A DNA stretch of 64,000 nt from Rhodopseudomonas palustris. GTDB taxonomy: Bacteria; Pseudomonadota; Alphaproteobacteria; Rhizobiales; Xanthobacteraceae. Within the stretch, counting starts at the first letter, position 1. Every line of letters starts with the position of its first letter. The position numbers and the translations under genes are program-made. Below the pieces are notes generated by a model, which saw only the letters and a program-made list of their open reading frames with translations, did not search any database and was not told where the DNA came from. Shown here piece after piece: positions 1 through 8,324 of the stretch. Location of the stretch: assembly GCF_007005445.1 (NCBI RefSeq), contig NZ_CP041387.1, positions 3,125,001 through 3,189,000 on the forward strand, read 5' to 3'.

Positions 1-579
1 CGCCTCCAGTACCCGCAGCAGGTCCTGCAGTTCGGCGAGACGATCGCCACCGGTCCGCCGCGTGATCTCGGCATAGATCGCTTCGGAGAACGGCGCCACC
101 GCCGCGATCAGCTTCGACCCCTTGGCGGTGATCGACACCGTGCTGCGGCGCTGGTCGTCCTTCACCAGCTTGCGCGCCAGCAGCTTGCGCGCCTCGAGAT
201 CCCGCAGCATCCGCGACAGGCTCGGGCCGAGCAGGAAGGCGCGCTCCGCCAGTTCCGTCACTTCGATCGCCTCGGCGGCGGCGAGCACGCGCAAGATCCG
301 CCATTGCTGCTCGCTGAGTCCATGCGCCCGCAGCAGCGGCCGGAAGTGCCGCATCACCGCCTCGCGGCCGCGCAGCAACAGCATCGGCAGCGAGCGCGAG
401 AACTCGCGCATCGGCGGCTTGCTTTCACCGCGCACGTCCCCGCCCTTGCGAGGCGCATCGCGCAGCAAGCCCGACTTCGGGCGCGCGGCCGGATTGCTCC
501 GTTTGGCGCGCAATGACGGCGGTGAATTCTTTCGCATCGCAGCAGACGCGGTTTCGGTTTGAGCGTCATCATTTAACAT
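1..579 (-). CDS. hpaR: MarR-family regulator HpaR, C-terminus cut by window edge
   Basis: Winged-helix MarR regulator, probably the repressor of the divergent homoprotocatechuate genes. The reading frame is open from 579 to base 1, so the C-terminus lies outside the window. The core (LSEQQWRILRVL, then a recognition helix with LLGPSLSRMLRDLEARKLL and the wing KDDQRRSTVSIT) is typical of HpaR. The first ATG (577-579) lies inside the palindrome TTAACATGTTAA; a second in-frame ATG at 535-537 (Met15) is an alternative and perhaps better start. The first 45 or so residues are unlike the family: residues 22-30 (SLRAKRSNP) are encoded by half of the CATTGCGAGGAGCG repeat family found elsewhere in the window. 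The HpaR identity is inferred from the family and from context. Confidence 0.85.
   Translation of the reverse strand, partial: MLNDDAQTETASAAMRKNSPPSLRAKRSNPAARPKSGLLRDAPRKGGDVRGESKPPMREFSRSLPMLLLRGREAVMRHFRPLLRAHGLSEQQWRILRVLAAAEAIEVTELAERAFLLGPSLSRMLRDLEARKLLARKLVKDDQRRSTVSITAKGSKLIAAVAPFSEAIYAEITRRTGGDRLAELQDLLRVLEA
492..517. repeat. half-copy of family-2 repeat inside hpaR
   Basis: The stretch GGATTGCTCCGTTTGGCGCG followed by CAATGAC matches the right half of the repeat at 25798-25878 (GGATTGCTTCGCTTCGCTCG followed by CAATGAC). It is translated in hpaR and so adds residues to the N-terminal extension. No left half is seen nearby. Confidence 0.6.
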
Positions 580-584
580 GTTAA
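573..584. promoter_or_regulatory. candidate HpaR operator
   Basis: Perfect 12-bp palindrome TTAACATGTTAA between the divergent hpaR and hpaF genes. It covers the first possible hpaR ATG. Palindromes of this size and AT-rich form are usual for MarR dimers, so autoregulation plus control of hpaFEDG is the natural inference. No binding data are available here. Confidence 0.6.
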
Positions 585-688
585 CCAGTAGGCGCGCGAC
601 GGTTTTGTTGGATGGACCGTACCGGAATCCGGGCCGGCGACGGCCCCGTGAATTGTTACTTCGGACGACAGACCGAGGCGAGGGATCC

Positions 689-1087
689 ATGCCGCATTTC
701 ACCATCGAGTATTCCGCCAATCTCGACGACCGCGTCGACATCGCCGACATCGTCGAACTGGTCCGCGTTGCTGCGATCGAAACCGGCGTGTTTCCGGTCG
801 GCGGCGTGCGGGTCCGCGCGATCCGCTGCGAGGCTTACGCGATCGCCGACGGCCGGCCTGGCTTCGCCTTCATGGCGATGCTGCTGCGGCTCGGCGAAGG
901 CCGCGACCTCGCCGCCCGCAAGCGCGCCGGCGACCACATCTTCGCCCAGCTCTCGCACTATCTTGATCCGCTGTTCGGCGACGAGGGATTCGCACTGTCG
1001 TTCGACATGGTGGTGAACGACCGGGAGACGAGCTGGAAGCGCAATTCGATCCACGACCTGTTGATCGCCGAGGCCCGCCATGGCTGA
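689..1087 (+). CDS. hpaF: 5-carboxymethyl-2-hydroxymuconate delta-isomerase
   Basis: 132-residue tautomerase-superfamily enzyme of homoprotocatechuate meta-cleavage; it isomerises 5-carboxymethyl-2-hydroxymuconate to the 2-oxo-ene tautomer. The chosen start gives MPHFTIEYSANL, placing proline second, where after Met removal it becomes the catalytic N-terminal Pro of the family. A GAGG-like sequence (676-684) precedes this ATG. A frame open from 578 would add 37 residues without family resemblance. The stop overlaps the hpaE start by 8 bp, suggesting translational coupling. Confidence 0.9.
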   Translation: MPHFTIEYSANLDDRVDIADIVELVRVAAIETGVFPVGGVRVRAIRCEAYAIADGRPGFAFMAMLLRLGEGRDLAARKRAGDHIFAQLSHYLDPLFGDEGFALSFDMVVNDRETSWKRNSIHDLLIAEARHG

Positions 1088-2621
1088 TGCCGCCACCAAC
1101 ACTTCCGGATTCCAGGCCAATCTCGACCGCGCCGCACCGCTGCTGAAGCAACTCGAGGCCGATGGCATCGGCCATCTGATCGGCGGCGAAATCGTTGCGG
1201 CCTCATCCGGCGAGGTGTTCGAGACGGCCTCGCCGATCGACAATGCGGTGCTGGCGCAGGTGGCGCGCGGCACGGCGGCGGACATCGACCGCGCCGCCAA
1301 GGCCGCCAAGGCCGCGTTTCCGGCGTGGCGCGACATGGCGCCGGCCAGGCGGCGCAAACTGCTGCACAGGATCGCCGATGCGATCGAAGCGCGCGCCGAC
1401 GACATCGCGGTGCTGGAATGCATCGATACCGGCCAGGCGCATCGCTTCATGGCCAAGGCCGCGATGCGCGCCGCCGAGAACTTCCGGTTCTTCGCCGACA
1501 AATGCACCGAGGCCCGCGACGGGCTGAACACGCCGAGCGACGAGCATTGGAACGTCTCGACCCGGGTGCCGATCGGCACGGTCGGCGTGATCACGCCGTG
1601 GAATACGCCGTTCATGCTGTCGACCTGGAAGATCGCGCCCGCGCTCGCGGCCGGCTGCACCGTGGTGCACAAGCCGGCCGAGTGGTCGCCGGTGACGGCC
1701 GACCTGCTGGCGCGGATCTGCAGGGACGCCGGCCTGCCGGACGGCGTGCTCAACACCGTGCACGGCTTCGGCGAAGAAGCCGGCAAGGCGCTGACCGAAC
1801 ATCCGGCCATCAAGGCAATCGCTTTCGTCGGCGAAACCGCCACCGGCGCCGCCATCATGGCGCAGGGCGCACCGACGCTGAAGCGGGTGCATTTCGAACT
1901 CGGCGGCAAGAACCCGGTGATCGTGTTCGACGATGCCGATCTCGACCGCGCGCTCGATGCCGTGGTGTTCATGATCTACTCGCTCAACGGCGAGCGCTGC
2001 ACCTCGTCGAGCCGGCTGCTGGTGCAGGCGTCGATCGCCGATCAGTTCATCGAAAAGCTCGCGGCGCGCGTGCGTGCGCTGAGAGTCGGCCACCCGCTCG
2101 ATCCGGCCACCGAAGTCGGCCCGCTGATCCATCAGCGCCATCTCGACAAGGTCTGCTCCTATGCCGACGTCGCCCGGAAGGACGGCGCAACCATCGCGGT
2201 CGGCGGCGCGCCTTACGACGGCCCCGGCGGCGGCCACTATGTGCAGCCGACGCTGGTGACGAATGCCCGCAGCGACATGCAGGTGGCGCAGGACGAGGTT
2301 TTCGGCCCGTTCCTCACGGTAATCCCGTTCAAGGACGAGGCCGAGGCGGTTCAAATCGCCAACGACGTCCGCTATGGCCTCACCGGCTATGTCTGGACCG
2401 GCAACATGGGCCGCGCACTGCGCGTCGCCGATGCGCTCGAAGCCGGCATGATCTGGCTGAACTCGGAAAACGTCCGCCATCTGCCGACGCCGTTCGGCGG
2501 CATGAAGCAATCCGGCATCGGCCGCGACGGCGGAGACTACTCGTTCGAGTTCTACATGGAGACCAAGCACGTCTCGCTGGCCCGCGGCACCCACAAGATT
2601 CAGAAGCTGGGGGTGGTGTAG
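1080..2621 (+). CDS. hpaE: 5-carboxymethyl-2-hydroxymuconate semialdehyde dehydrogenase
   Basis: 513-residue NAD-dependent aldehyde dehydrogenase of normal family length. It oxidises the semialdehyde made by HpaD. The general-base Glu is E273 in FELGGKNP and the catalytic Cys is C307 in GERCTSSSR; the ITPWNTPFM segment of the cofactor site is present around residue 175. It overlaps hpaF by 8 bp and is followed by hpaD after a 170-bp gap occupied by a palindromic repeat. The substrate is inferred from the pathway neighbours; the enzyme superfamily is certain. Confidence 0.92.
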   Translation: MADAATNTSGFQANLDRAAPLLKQLEADGIGHLIGGEIVAASSGEVFETASPIDNAVLAQVARGTAADIDRAAKAAKAAFPAWRDMAPARRRKLLHRIADAIEARADDIAVLECIDTGQAHRFMAKAAMRAAENFRFFADKCTEARDGLNTPSDEHWNVSTRVPIGTVGVITPWNTPFMLSTWKIAPALAAGCTVVHKPAEWSPVTADLLARICRDAGLPDGVLNTVHGFGEEAGKALTEHPAIKAIAFVGETATGAAIMAQGAPTLKRVHFELGGKNPVIVFDDADLDRALDAVVFMIYSLNGERCTSSSRLLVQASIADQFIEKLAARVRALRVGHPLDPATEVGPLIHQRHLDKVCSYADVARKDGATIAVGGAPYDGPGGGHYVQPTLVTNARSDMQVAQDEVFGPFLTVIPFKDEAEAVQIANDVRYGLTGYVWTGNMGRALRVADALEAGMIWLNSENVRHLPTPFGGMKQSGIGRDGGDYSFEFYMETKHVSLARGTHKIQKLGVV

Positions 2622-2639
2622 TGCGAAGCCTCTCCACTT

Positions 2640-2753
2640 GTCATTCCGGGGCGCTCGCGAAAGCGAGCGAACCCGGAATCTCGCCACGAGCACAGTTCAT
2701 GTCCACGATCTCGGGATTCCGGGTTCGCGCCTTACGGCGCGCCCCGGAATGAC
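2640..2753. repeat. family-1 paired-hairpin repeat (hpaE-hpaD)
   Basis: Bounded by GTCATTCCGGGGCGC and its complement GCGCCCCGGAATGAC. Each half contains a small hairpin (GCTCGCGAAAGCGAGC in the left half), and CCCGGAATC pairs with GATTCCGGG. It lies wholly in the gap between two co-directional operon genes. Similar copies are at 3802, 6462, 11371, 43806 and 62425. Confidence 0.9.
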
Positions 2754-2790
2754 GTTGCAGAACTAACATCCAGTACTGGGGACCTCGCTA

Positions 2791-3768
2791 ATGCCGGTGC
2801 CGCAACACGTGTTCGACCCGCCGTTCAACATCGTCCGCGCCAGCCATGTGGTGCTGGACGTCGTCGATCTGGACAAGAGCGTCGCGTTTTACGACCAGAT
2901 CATCGGCCTTCACGTCGAGGACCGCGACGACGCCACCGCGTATTTGCGCGGCTGCGAGGAGCATCAGCATCACTCGCTGGTGCTGCGGAAAGCCGACGCG
3001 CCCGCCGCGGCGCGGCTCGGATTCAAGGTCGGCACTGAGGACGATCTCGACAAGGCAGGCAGCTTCTTCGCCGAGAACGGGCTGATCTACAGCTTCGTCG
3101 ACCGCCCCTATCAGGGCCGCACCCTGCACGTCACCGATCCGTTCGGCTATCGGCTCGAACTCTATGCGACGATGGAAAAGCGGCCGCATCTGCTGCGCCG
3201 CTACGAGCGCTATAAGGGCTGCCATCCGCAGCGGTTCGACCATTTCAACGTATTCGCGGCCGAGACCCAGGATACGGTCGACTTCTATGCGCGGCTCGGC
3301 TTCCGCCTCACCGAATACGCCGAGGAAGACGGCGAAGGCGGGCGCATCGCCGCAGCGTGGATGCACCGCAAGGGCAACGTTCACGACTTCGCACTGACCA
3401 ACGGCCGCGGGCCGCGGCTGCACCATTTCGCCTATTGGGTGCCCGGTCCGCTCAACATCATCCACCTCTGCGACGTGATGGCATCGAGCGGGCTGGCTCT
3501 CGAACGCGGCCCCGGCCGGCACGGCATCTCGAACGCGTTCTTCCTCTACGTTCGCGATCCCGATGGCCACCGCGTCGAGCTGTATTGCAGCGACTACCAG
3601 ACCATGGACCACGACCACGAGCCTTTGCGCTGGTCGCTGCGCGACCCGCGCCGCCAGACGCTGTGGGGGGCGCCCGCCCCGCGCTCCTGGTTCGAACAGG
3701 GCTCGCCGTTCCTCGGCCAAGAGGTCCGCGAGCCGGCCTTCGTAGCCGATGTGGTGATTGCGGATTGA
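2791..3768 (+). CDS. hpaD: 3,4-dihydroxyphenylacetate 2,3-dioxygenase
   Basis: 325-residue extradiol ring-cleavage dioxygenase of the vicinal-oxygen-chelate (type I) superfamily, which opens homoprotocatechuate next to the hydroxyls. Two glyoxalase-like modules are visible (about 15-125 and 145-270). The 2-His-1-carboxylate metal site is H151 (FDHFNVFAA), H211 or H212 (LHHFAYWV) and E263 (HRVELYC). Length and motifs fit the HpcB/HpaD Fe or Mn type. The ATG at 2791 has only a weak upstream GGGGA. It is the third gene of the hpa operon. Confidence 0.92.
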   Translation: MPVPQHVFDPPFNIVRASHVVLDVVDLDKSVAFYDQIIGLHVEDRDDATAYLRGCEEHQHHSLVLRKADAPAAARLGFKVGTEDDLDKAGSFFAENGLIYSFVDRPYQGRTLHVTDPFGYRLELYATMEKRPHLLRRYERYKGCHPQRFDHFNVFAAETQDTVDFYARLGFRLTEYAEEDGEGGRIAAAWMHRKGNVHDFALTNGRGPRLHHFAYWVPGPLNIIHLCDVMASSGLALERGPGRHGISNAFFLYVRDPDGHRVELYCSDYQTMDHDHEPLRWSLRDPRRQTLWGAPAPRSWFEQGSPFLGQEVREPAFVADVVIAD

Positions 3769-3801
3769 ACCTCGGATGCGCACACTCGAACCATGAAACT
3801 C

Positions 3802-3902
3802 GTCATTCCGGGGCGCTCGCGAAAGCGAGCGAACCCGGAATCCAGAAGTTCAGAGCACCTCGGGATTCCGGGTTCGCGCCTGACGGCGCGCCCCGGAATG
3901 AC
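3802..3902. repeat. family-1 paired-hairpin repeat (hpaD-hpaG)
   Basis: Starts GTCATTCCGGGGCGCTCGCG and ends GCGCCCCGGAATGAC. It is very close in sequence to the copy at 2640-2753, so two successive intergenic gaps of one operon hold the same repeat. It ends about 20 bp before the start codon of the next gene. Confidence 0.9.
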
Positions 3903-3922
3903 GGCATCAAAGGTTGATCACC

Positions 3923-4795
3923 ATGCCCACCCCTCGCCTCGCAACCTTCACCGTCAACGGCCTCACCCGCTACGGTGCGGTGTGTGATCATGGGGTGGTC
4001 GATCTGTCGGCCCGCCATGCCAACGACTATCCGACCCTGCGCGAGGTGATCGCGGCCGGCGCCCTGCAGCGGATCGTCGACGAAGCCGATCACACCGCGC
4101 CTGACTTTGCCCGCGACGCGGTGGTGTTTCAGCCGCCGATTCCGCAGCCGGAAAAGATCATCTGCGTCGGGGTCAACTATCCGGACCGCAACGCCGAATA
4201 CAAAGACGGCAGCGAGGCGCCGAAATTCCCGTCGATGTTCATGCGCACGCCGCGCTCCTTCGTCGGCCACGGCGCGCCGCTGGTGCGGCCTAAGGCCTCG
4301 AAGCTGCTCGACTATGAAGGCGAGCTGACACTGGTGATCGGCCAGGGCGGCCGTCACATCAAGGAAGCCGACGCGCTGAACCACATCGCCGCGATCACGC
4401 TGTGCAATGAAGGCACGATCCGCGACTGGGTCCGCCACGCCAAGTTCAACGTGACCCAAGGCAAGAACTTCGATCACACGGGCAGCCTGGGACCGTGGCT
4501 GGTGCCATACACCGATGAGTCGCAGATCGCCGACATCCGGCTGACGACGCGCGTCAACGGCGAGACCCGACAGGACGACCGCACCTCGCGGATGATCTTC
4601 GGCTTCCGCTATCTGATCGCCTATATTTCGACCTTCACCACGCTGGTGCCGGGCGACCTGATCGTCACCGGCACCCCGGCCGGCGCCGGCGCCCGCGCCG
4701 AGCCCCCGGTGTATCTGAAGCCGGGCGACGTCATCGAGGTCGAGGCCGACGGCATCGGCATCTTGCGCAACGGCGTGATCGACGAAGCCGAGTGA
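3923..4795 (+). CDS. fumarylacetoacetate-hydrolase-family protein, HpaG-like isomerase/decarboxylase
   Basis: 290-residue single-domain FAH-family protein, probably the HpaG-type step after HpaF (decarboxylation of the oxo-ene-tricarboxylate and/or isomerisation of the heptadienedioate). Metal ligands E132 and E134 lie in LLDYEGELTLVIG. The third ligand position, usually Asp in an NDVS-type motif, reads N162-E163 in CNEGTIRDW. GTPAGAG near residue 250 is also typical. ATG 3923 follows AAAGG at a good distance; the upstream TTG at 3914 is less likely. Enterobacterial HpaG is a fusion of two such domains; here there is one, so it may do one or both steps. Confidence 0.8.
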   Translation: MPTPRLATFTVNGLTRYGAVCDHGVVDLSARHANDYPTLREVIAAGALQRIVDEADHTAPDFARDAVVFQPPIPQPEKIICVGVNYPDRNAEYKDGSEAPKFPSMFMRTPRSFVGHGAPLVRPKASKLLDYEGELTLVIGQGGRHIKEADALNHIAAITLCNEGTIRDWVRHAKFNVTQGKNFDHTGSLGPWLVPYTDESQIADIRLTTRVNGETRQDDRTSRMIFGFRYLIAYISTFTTLVPGDLIVTGTPAGAGARAEPPVYLKPGDVIEVEADGIGILRNGVIDEAE

Positions 4796-4823
4796 TTCTT
4801 CCCAGCAAGCAGTGGATATCCAG

Positions 4824-6449
4824 ATGAGCATCATGACCGGCGGCGAAGCCATCGTGCAGGGCCTCGTCGCGCACGGCGTCGATACCGTGTTCGGCCTGCC
4901 CGGCGCGCAGATTTACGGCCTGTTCGACGGCTTCGCCAAAGCGCAACTGAAAGTGATCGGCGCCCGGCACGAGCAGGCCTGCGGCTACATGGCGTTCGGC
5001 TACGCTCGCGCATCCGGCAAACCGGGCGTGTTCAGCGTAGTGCCCGGCCCCGGCGTCCTGAATGCCTCGGCGGCGCTGCTCACCGCATTCGGCTGCAACG
5101 AGCCGGTGATGTGCCTCACCGGCCAGGTGCCGAGCGCGTATCTCGGCAAGGGCCGCGGCCATCTGCACGAGATGCCGGATCAGCTCGCGACCTTGCGTAG
5201 CTTCATCAAATGGGCCGAACGGATCGAATATCCGGGCAACGCGCCGGCGCTGGTGGCGCGCGCGTTTCAGGAGATGATGAGCGGACGCCGCGGTCCGGTG
5301 GCGCTGGAGATGCCGTGGGACGTATTCACGCAGGCGACCGAAACCGGCGCTGCGCAGCAACTCGATCCGATCGCAGCGCCCGCGCCTGATCCGGATCGCG
5401 TCGCCGCTGCGGCGAAGCTGATCGCAGCGAGCAAGCGGCCGATGATCTTCGTCGGCGCCGGTGCGCTGGAGGCCGGCGACGAGATTCTCGAACTCGCCGA
5501 GATGATCGACGCGCCGGTGGTGGCGTTCCGGTCGGGGCGTGGCATCGTCAGCAACCGGCACGAACTCGGCCTCACCTTCGCGGCCGCCTATCAGCTCTGG
5601 CCGCAGACCGACCTGATCATCGGCATCGGCACCCGGATGGAGCTGCCGACCACCTTCCGCTGGCCGTTCCGCCCCGAGGGGCTGAAGTCGGTGCGGATCG
5701 ACATCGATCCGGCCGAGATGCGGCGGTTCGCGCCCGACGCGGCGATCGTGTCGGATTCGAAAGCCGGCGCCCGCGCGCTCGCCGATGCGGTGAGCAAGGC
5801 CGGCTATTCCAAGACGAAAGGCCGCCGCGACGAGATCCGCGCCGCCACCGCGAAGACCAACGAAGCGATCCAGGCGATCCAGCCGCAGATGTCGTATTTG
5901 AAGATTCTGCGCGATGTGCTGCCGGACGATGCCATCGTCACCGACGAGTTGTCGCAGGTCGGCTTCGCCTCCTGGTACGGCTTCCCGATCTATCAGCCGC
6001 GCACCTTCCTCACCTCCGGTTATCAGGGCACGCTCGGCTCCGGCTTCCCGACTGCGCTCGGCGCCAAGGTCGCCTGCCCGGACAGGCCGGTGGTGGCGAT
6101 CACCGGCGACGGCGGCTTCATGTTCGGTGTGCAGGAACTCGCCACCGCGGTTCAGTACAACATCGGCGTGGTGACGCTGGTGTTCGACAATTCCGCCTAT
6201 GGCAATGTCCGCCGCGACCAGGTCAATCTGTTCGACGGCCGCGTGGTGGCATCCGATCTGGTCAATCCGGATTTCGTCAAGCTGGCGGAATCATTCGGCG
6301 TCGGTGCAGCACGCGTCACCTCGCCCGACCACTTCCGCCCTGCGTTGGAAAAGGCAGTCGCCGCCGGCGGCCCGCAACTGATCGCCATCGACGTGCCGCG
6401 CGACAGCGAAGCCAGTCCCTGGCCGTTCATCCATCCGGCGAAGCCGTAA
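4824..6449 (+). CDS. thiamine-diphosphate enzyme of the acetolactate-synthase-like family, substrate unknown
   Basis: 541-residue ThDP enzyme with all three standard domains. The activating Glu is E50 (ARHEQ), and the ThDP/Mg motif runs from GDGGF (428-432) to N456 (VFDNSAYGN). PGVLNASAAL and SGYQGTLGSGFPTALGA are also typical. This start is chosen over the GTG at 4812 because TGGA at 4813-4816 can serve as its ribosome site. It is the last gene of the hpa run, 28 bp after the FAH gene. Canonical homoprotocatechuate operons do not contain it, and hydratase HpaH and aldolase HpaI are absent here. A role on a 2-oxoacid of this pathway is inference only. Confidence 0.8.
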   Translation: MSIMTGGEAIVQGLVAHGVDTVFGLPGAQIYGLFDGFAKAQLKVIGARHEQACGYMAFGYARASGKPGVFSVVPGPGVLNASAALLTAFGCNEPVMCLTGQVPSAYLGKGRGHLHEMPDQLATLRSFIKWAERIEYPGNAPALVARAFQEMMSGRRGPVALEMPWDVFTQATETGAAQQLDPIAAPAPDPDRVAAAAKLIAASKRPMIFVGAGALEAGDEILELAEMIDAPVVAFRSGRGIVSNRHELGLTFAAAYQLWPQTDLIIGIGTRMELPTTFRWPFRPEGLKSVRIDIDPAEMRRFAPDAAIVSDSKAGARALADAVSKAGYSKTKGRRDEIRAATAKTNEAIQAIQPQMSYLKILRDVLPDDAIVTDELSQVGFASWYGFPIYQPRTFLTSGYQGTLGSGFPTALGAKVACPDRPVVAITGDGGFMFGVQELATAVQYNIGVVTLVFDNSAYGNVRRDQVNLFDGRVVASDLVNPDFVKLAESFGVGAARVTSPDHFRPALEKAVAAGGPQLIAIDVPRDSEASPWPFIHPAKP

Positions 6450-6461
6450 GCCCGCCCCGTC

Positions 6462-6572
6462 GTCATTCCGGGGCGCTCACGAAGTGAGCGAACCCGGAAT
6501 CTCGAGCTGTTCAGCCTTATCGTTCCACAACCTCTGGATTCCGGGTTCGCGCTACGCGCGCCCCGGAATGAC
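6462..6572. repeat. family-1 paired-hairpin repeat
   Basis: Left end GTCATTCCGGGGCGCTCACG, right end GCGCCCCGGAATGAC; left hairpin CTCACGAAGTGAG. It sits between the convergent TPP-enzyme gene and paaE. Confidence 0.9.
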
Positions 6573-6585
6573 CGGTATCATCAAC

Positions 6586-6669
6586 GTCATTGCGAGGAGC
6601 GCAGCGACGAAGCAATCCAGCTTCACGGAGCATGGCGCTGGATTGCTTCGCCTGTCGACTCGCAATGAC
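6586..6669. repeat. family-2 repeat (CATTGCGAGGAGCG type)
   Basis: Starts GTCATTGCGAGGAGCGCAGC and ends CTCGCAATGAC, with inner AGCAATCCAG pairing with CTGGATTGCT. A lone right-end fragment of family 1 (GCGCCCCGGAATGAC) follows at about 6679-6693, so this gap has collected three repeat pieces. A second full copy of this family is at 25798-25878. Confidence 0.85.
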
Positions 6670-6723
6670 GGCACGCGGCGCCCCGGAATGACGAGTGGAG
6701 ACGGGAGTGCGCCCCTCCTCTGC

Positions 6724-7812
6724 TCACAGATGATCGTAGTCCACCACCACCCGGTCGGTGGTCGGTTTGGCCTGGCAGGTCAGCACGAAACCGGCGGCGA
6801 GCTCCCAGGGCTCCAGTGAGTAGTTCAGGTCCATCTTGGCCTCGCCCTCGACCAGCTTGGCGCGGCAGGTCGAGCACATGCCGCCCTTGCAGGCGAACGG
6901 CAGGTCGACGCCGGCGCGCAGCGCGGCGTCGAGGATCGCCTCGCCCTCGGCCACCGGCACCTCGCGGCGCTTGCCGTCGATGATCAGCGACGCCATCGCC
7001 TTCGGTGGGGCGCCCGGCTCGACCACCGCCTTTGGCCGCGGCTTGCCACCGAGCCCCGACACGAACCGTTCGACGTGGATGCGCTCGGCAGCGATGCCGA
7101 GGTCGCGGCAGGTGGTCTCGACCTCGTCGCTCATGCCGGTCGGACCGCAGACAAAGACGTGATCGACGCTTGCGGCCGGCACCATCGCGGTGAGCAGCAG
7201 CCGCACCTTGTCTCGGTCGAGCCGGCCCTGCATCACCGGCACGTCCTGCTCTTCCTGCGACAGCACATGAAACACCGCGAACCGGTCGAGGTAGCGGTCC
7301 TTCAGCGTCTCCAACGTGGCGCGAAACAGGATCTGATCGGTGGTGCGGTTGCCGTAGAACAGGAAGAACCGGCTGCCCGGCTCGCGCGCCAGCACGCCCT
7401 TGATCAGCGACAGGATCGGCGTGATGCCGCTGCCGGCGGCAAAGCCCACATAGGTGCGCGTGTCTTCCGCCGCGTGCAGCGCGCCGAACCGGCCGGTCGG
7501 CGTCATCACCTCGATCGTATCGCCAGCCTTCAGCTCCTCGGTCGCCCACACCGAGAACGCGCCGCCGTCGACCTTCTTCACCGCGATGCGCAGTTCGCCG
7601 TCGTCCGGGCCGGAGCAGATCGAATAGGAACGCCGCACTTCCTCGCCGTCCATCGTGGTGCGCAGTGTCAGATACTGGCCCGGCACGAACTGATAGGCGC
7701 CCGTAAGCTCCGGCGGAATCGCAAAGCTCAGCGAAATCGCGTCGCGACCCTCGCGGCGCAGATCGGCGATGATCAGCGGATGAAAGCGCGGAATGCTGGC
7801 AGAGATGTTCAT
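6724..7812 (-). CDS. paaE: phenylacetyl-CoA epoxidase reductase subunit PaaE
   Basis: 362-residue NAD(P)H-dependent flavoprotein that passes electrons to the PaaA di-iron centre. Order: FAD-binding barrel (RSYSIC at 61-66), NAD domain (GSGITP at 128-133, CGPTGM at 222-227), linker, then a plant-type 2Fe-2S ferredoxin domain with C308, C313, C316 and C346. The ATG at 7812 is chosen by family N-terminus; upstream in-frame sequence is a shadow of paaD. Last gene of the paaABCDE operon, 8 bp after paaD. Confidence 0.95.
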   Translation of the reverse strand: MNISASIPRFHPLIIADLRREGRDAISLSFAIPPELTGAYQFVPGQYLTLRTTMDGEEVRRSYSICSGPDDGELRIAVKKVDGGAFSVWATEELKAGDTIEVMTPTGRFGALHAAEDTRTYVGFAAGSGITPILSLIKGVLAREPGSRFFLFYGNRTTDQILFRATLETLKDRYLDRFAVFHVLSQEEQDVPVMQGRLDRDKVRLLLTAMVPAASVDHVFVCGPTGMSDEVETTCRDLGIAAERIHVERFVSGLGGKPRPKAVVEPGAPPKAMASLIIDGKRREVPVAEGEAILDAALRAGVDLPFACKGGMCSTCRAKLVEGEAKMDLNYSLEPWELAAGFVLTCQAKPTTDRVVVDYDHL

Positions 7813-7820
7813 GGCGGCGC

Positions 7821-8324
7821 TCAATGGCATTTGAAGTAATCGAACGGTTCGCGGCAGCTCTTGCAGCGCCACAGCGCCTTGCACGAGGTCGAGCCGAATT
7901 CGGACAATTGCTCGGTGTCGGTCGAGCCGCACTGCGGGCACGCGATTTCGAGAGCGCCGAACAGCGCCCGGCGCGAGCCGGTCGCCTGCGGCGGCGCGAT
8001 GCCGTAATCCTTCAGCTTGGCGCGGCCGGCCTCGCTCATCCAGTCGGTGGTCCAGGCCGGCGCCAATACTGTCTTGACCCGCGCATCCGCGATTCCGGCG
8101 CGCGCCAGTGCGGTCTCGATTTCGAGCGCGATCATGTTCATCGCCGGACACCCCGAATAGGTCGGTGTGATCGCAACCTCGACGCGGCCTTGCTCGACGC
8201 GGACCTCGCGCAGCACGCCGAGATCGGCGATGCTCAGCACCGGGATTTCCGGATCGCACACCGTGGCGGCGGCATCCCAGGCGCGCTGCCGCAGCTCGGC
8301 GTCGCTCCCCGTCAGCGTCACCAT
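7821..8324 (-). CDS. paaD: phenylacetate degradation protein PaaD
   Basis: 167-residue PaaD/SufT-type (MIP18/DUF59) protein needed for maturation of the phenylacetyl-CoA epoxidase, probably of its Fe-S part. The N-terminal domain has CDPEIPVLSIADLGVL and TPTYSGCPAM; the C-terminus holds a zinc-ribbon-like set of cysteines (CPQCGS, SCKALWRCKSC). Its start overlaps the end of paaC by 7 bp, so the two are probably translationally coupled. Confidence 0.93.
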   Translation of the reverse strand: MVTLTGSDAELRQRAWDAAATVCDPEIPVLSIADLGVLREVRVEQGRVEVAITPTYSGCPAMNMIALEIETALARAGIADARVKTVLAPAWTTDWMSEAGRAKLKDYGIAPPQATGSRRALFGALEIACPQCGSTDTEQLSEFGSTSCKALWRCKSCREPFDYFKCH

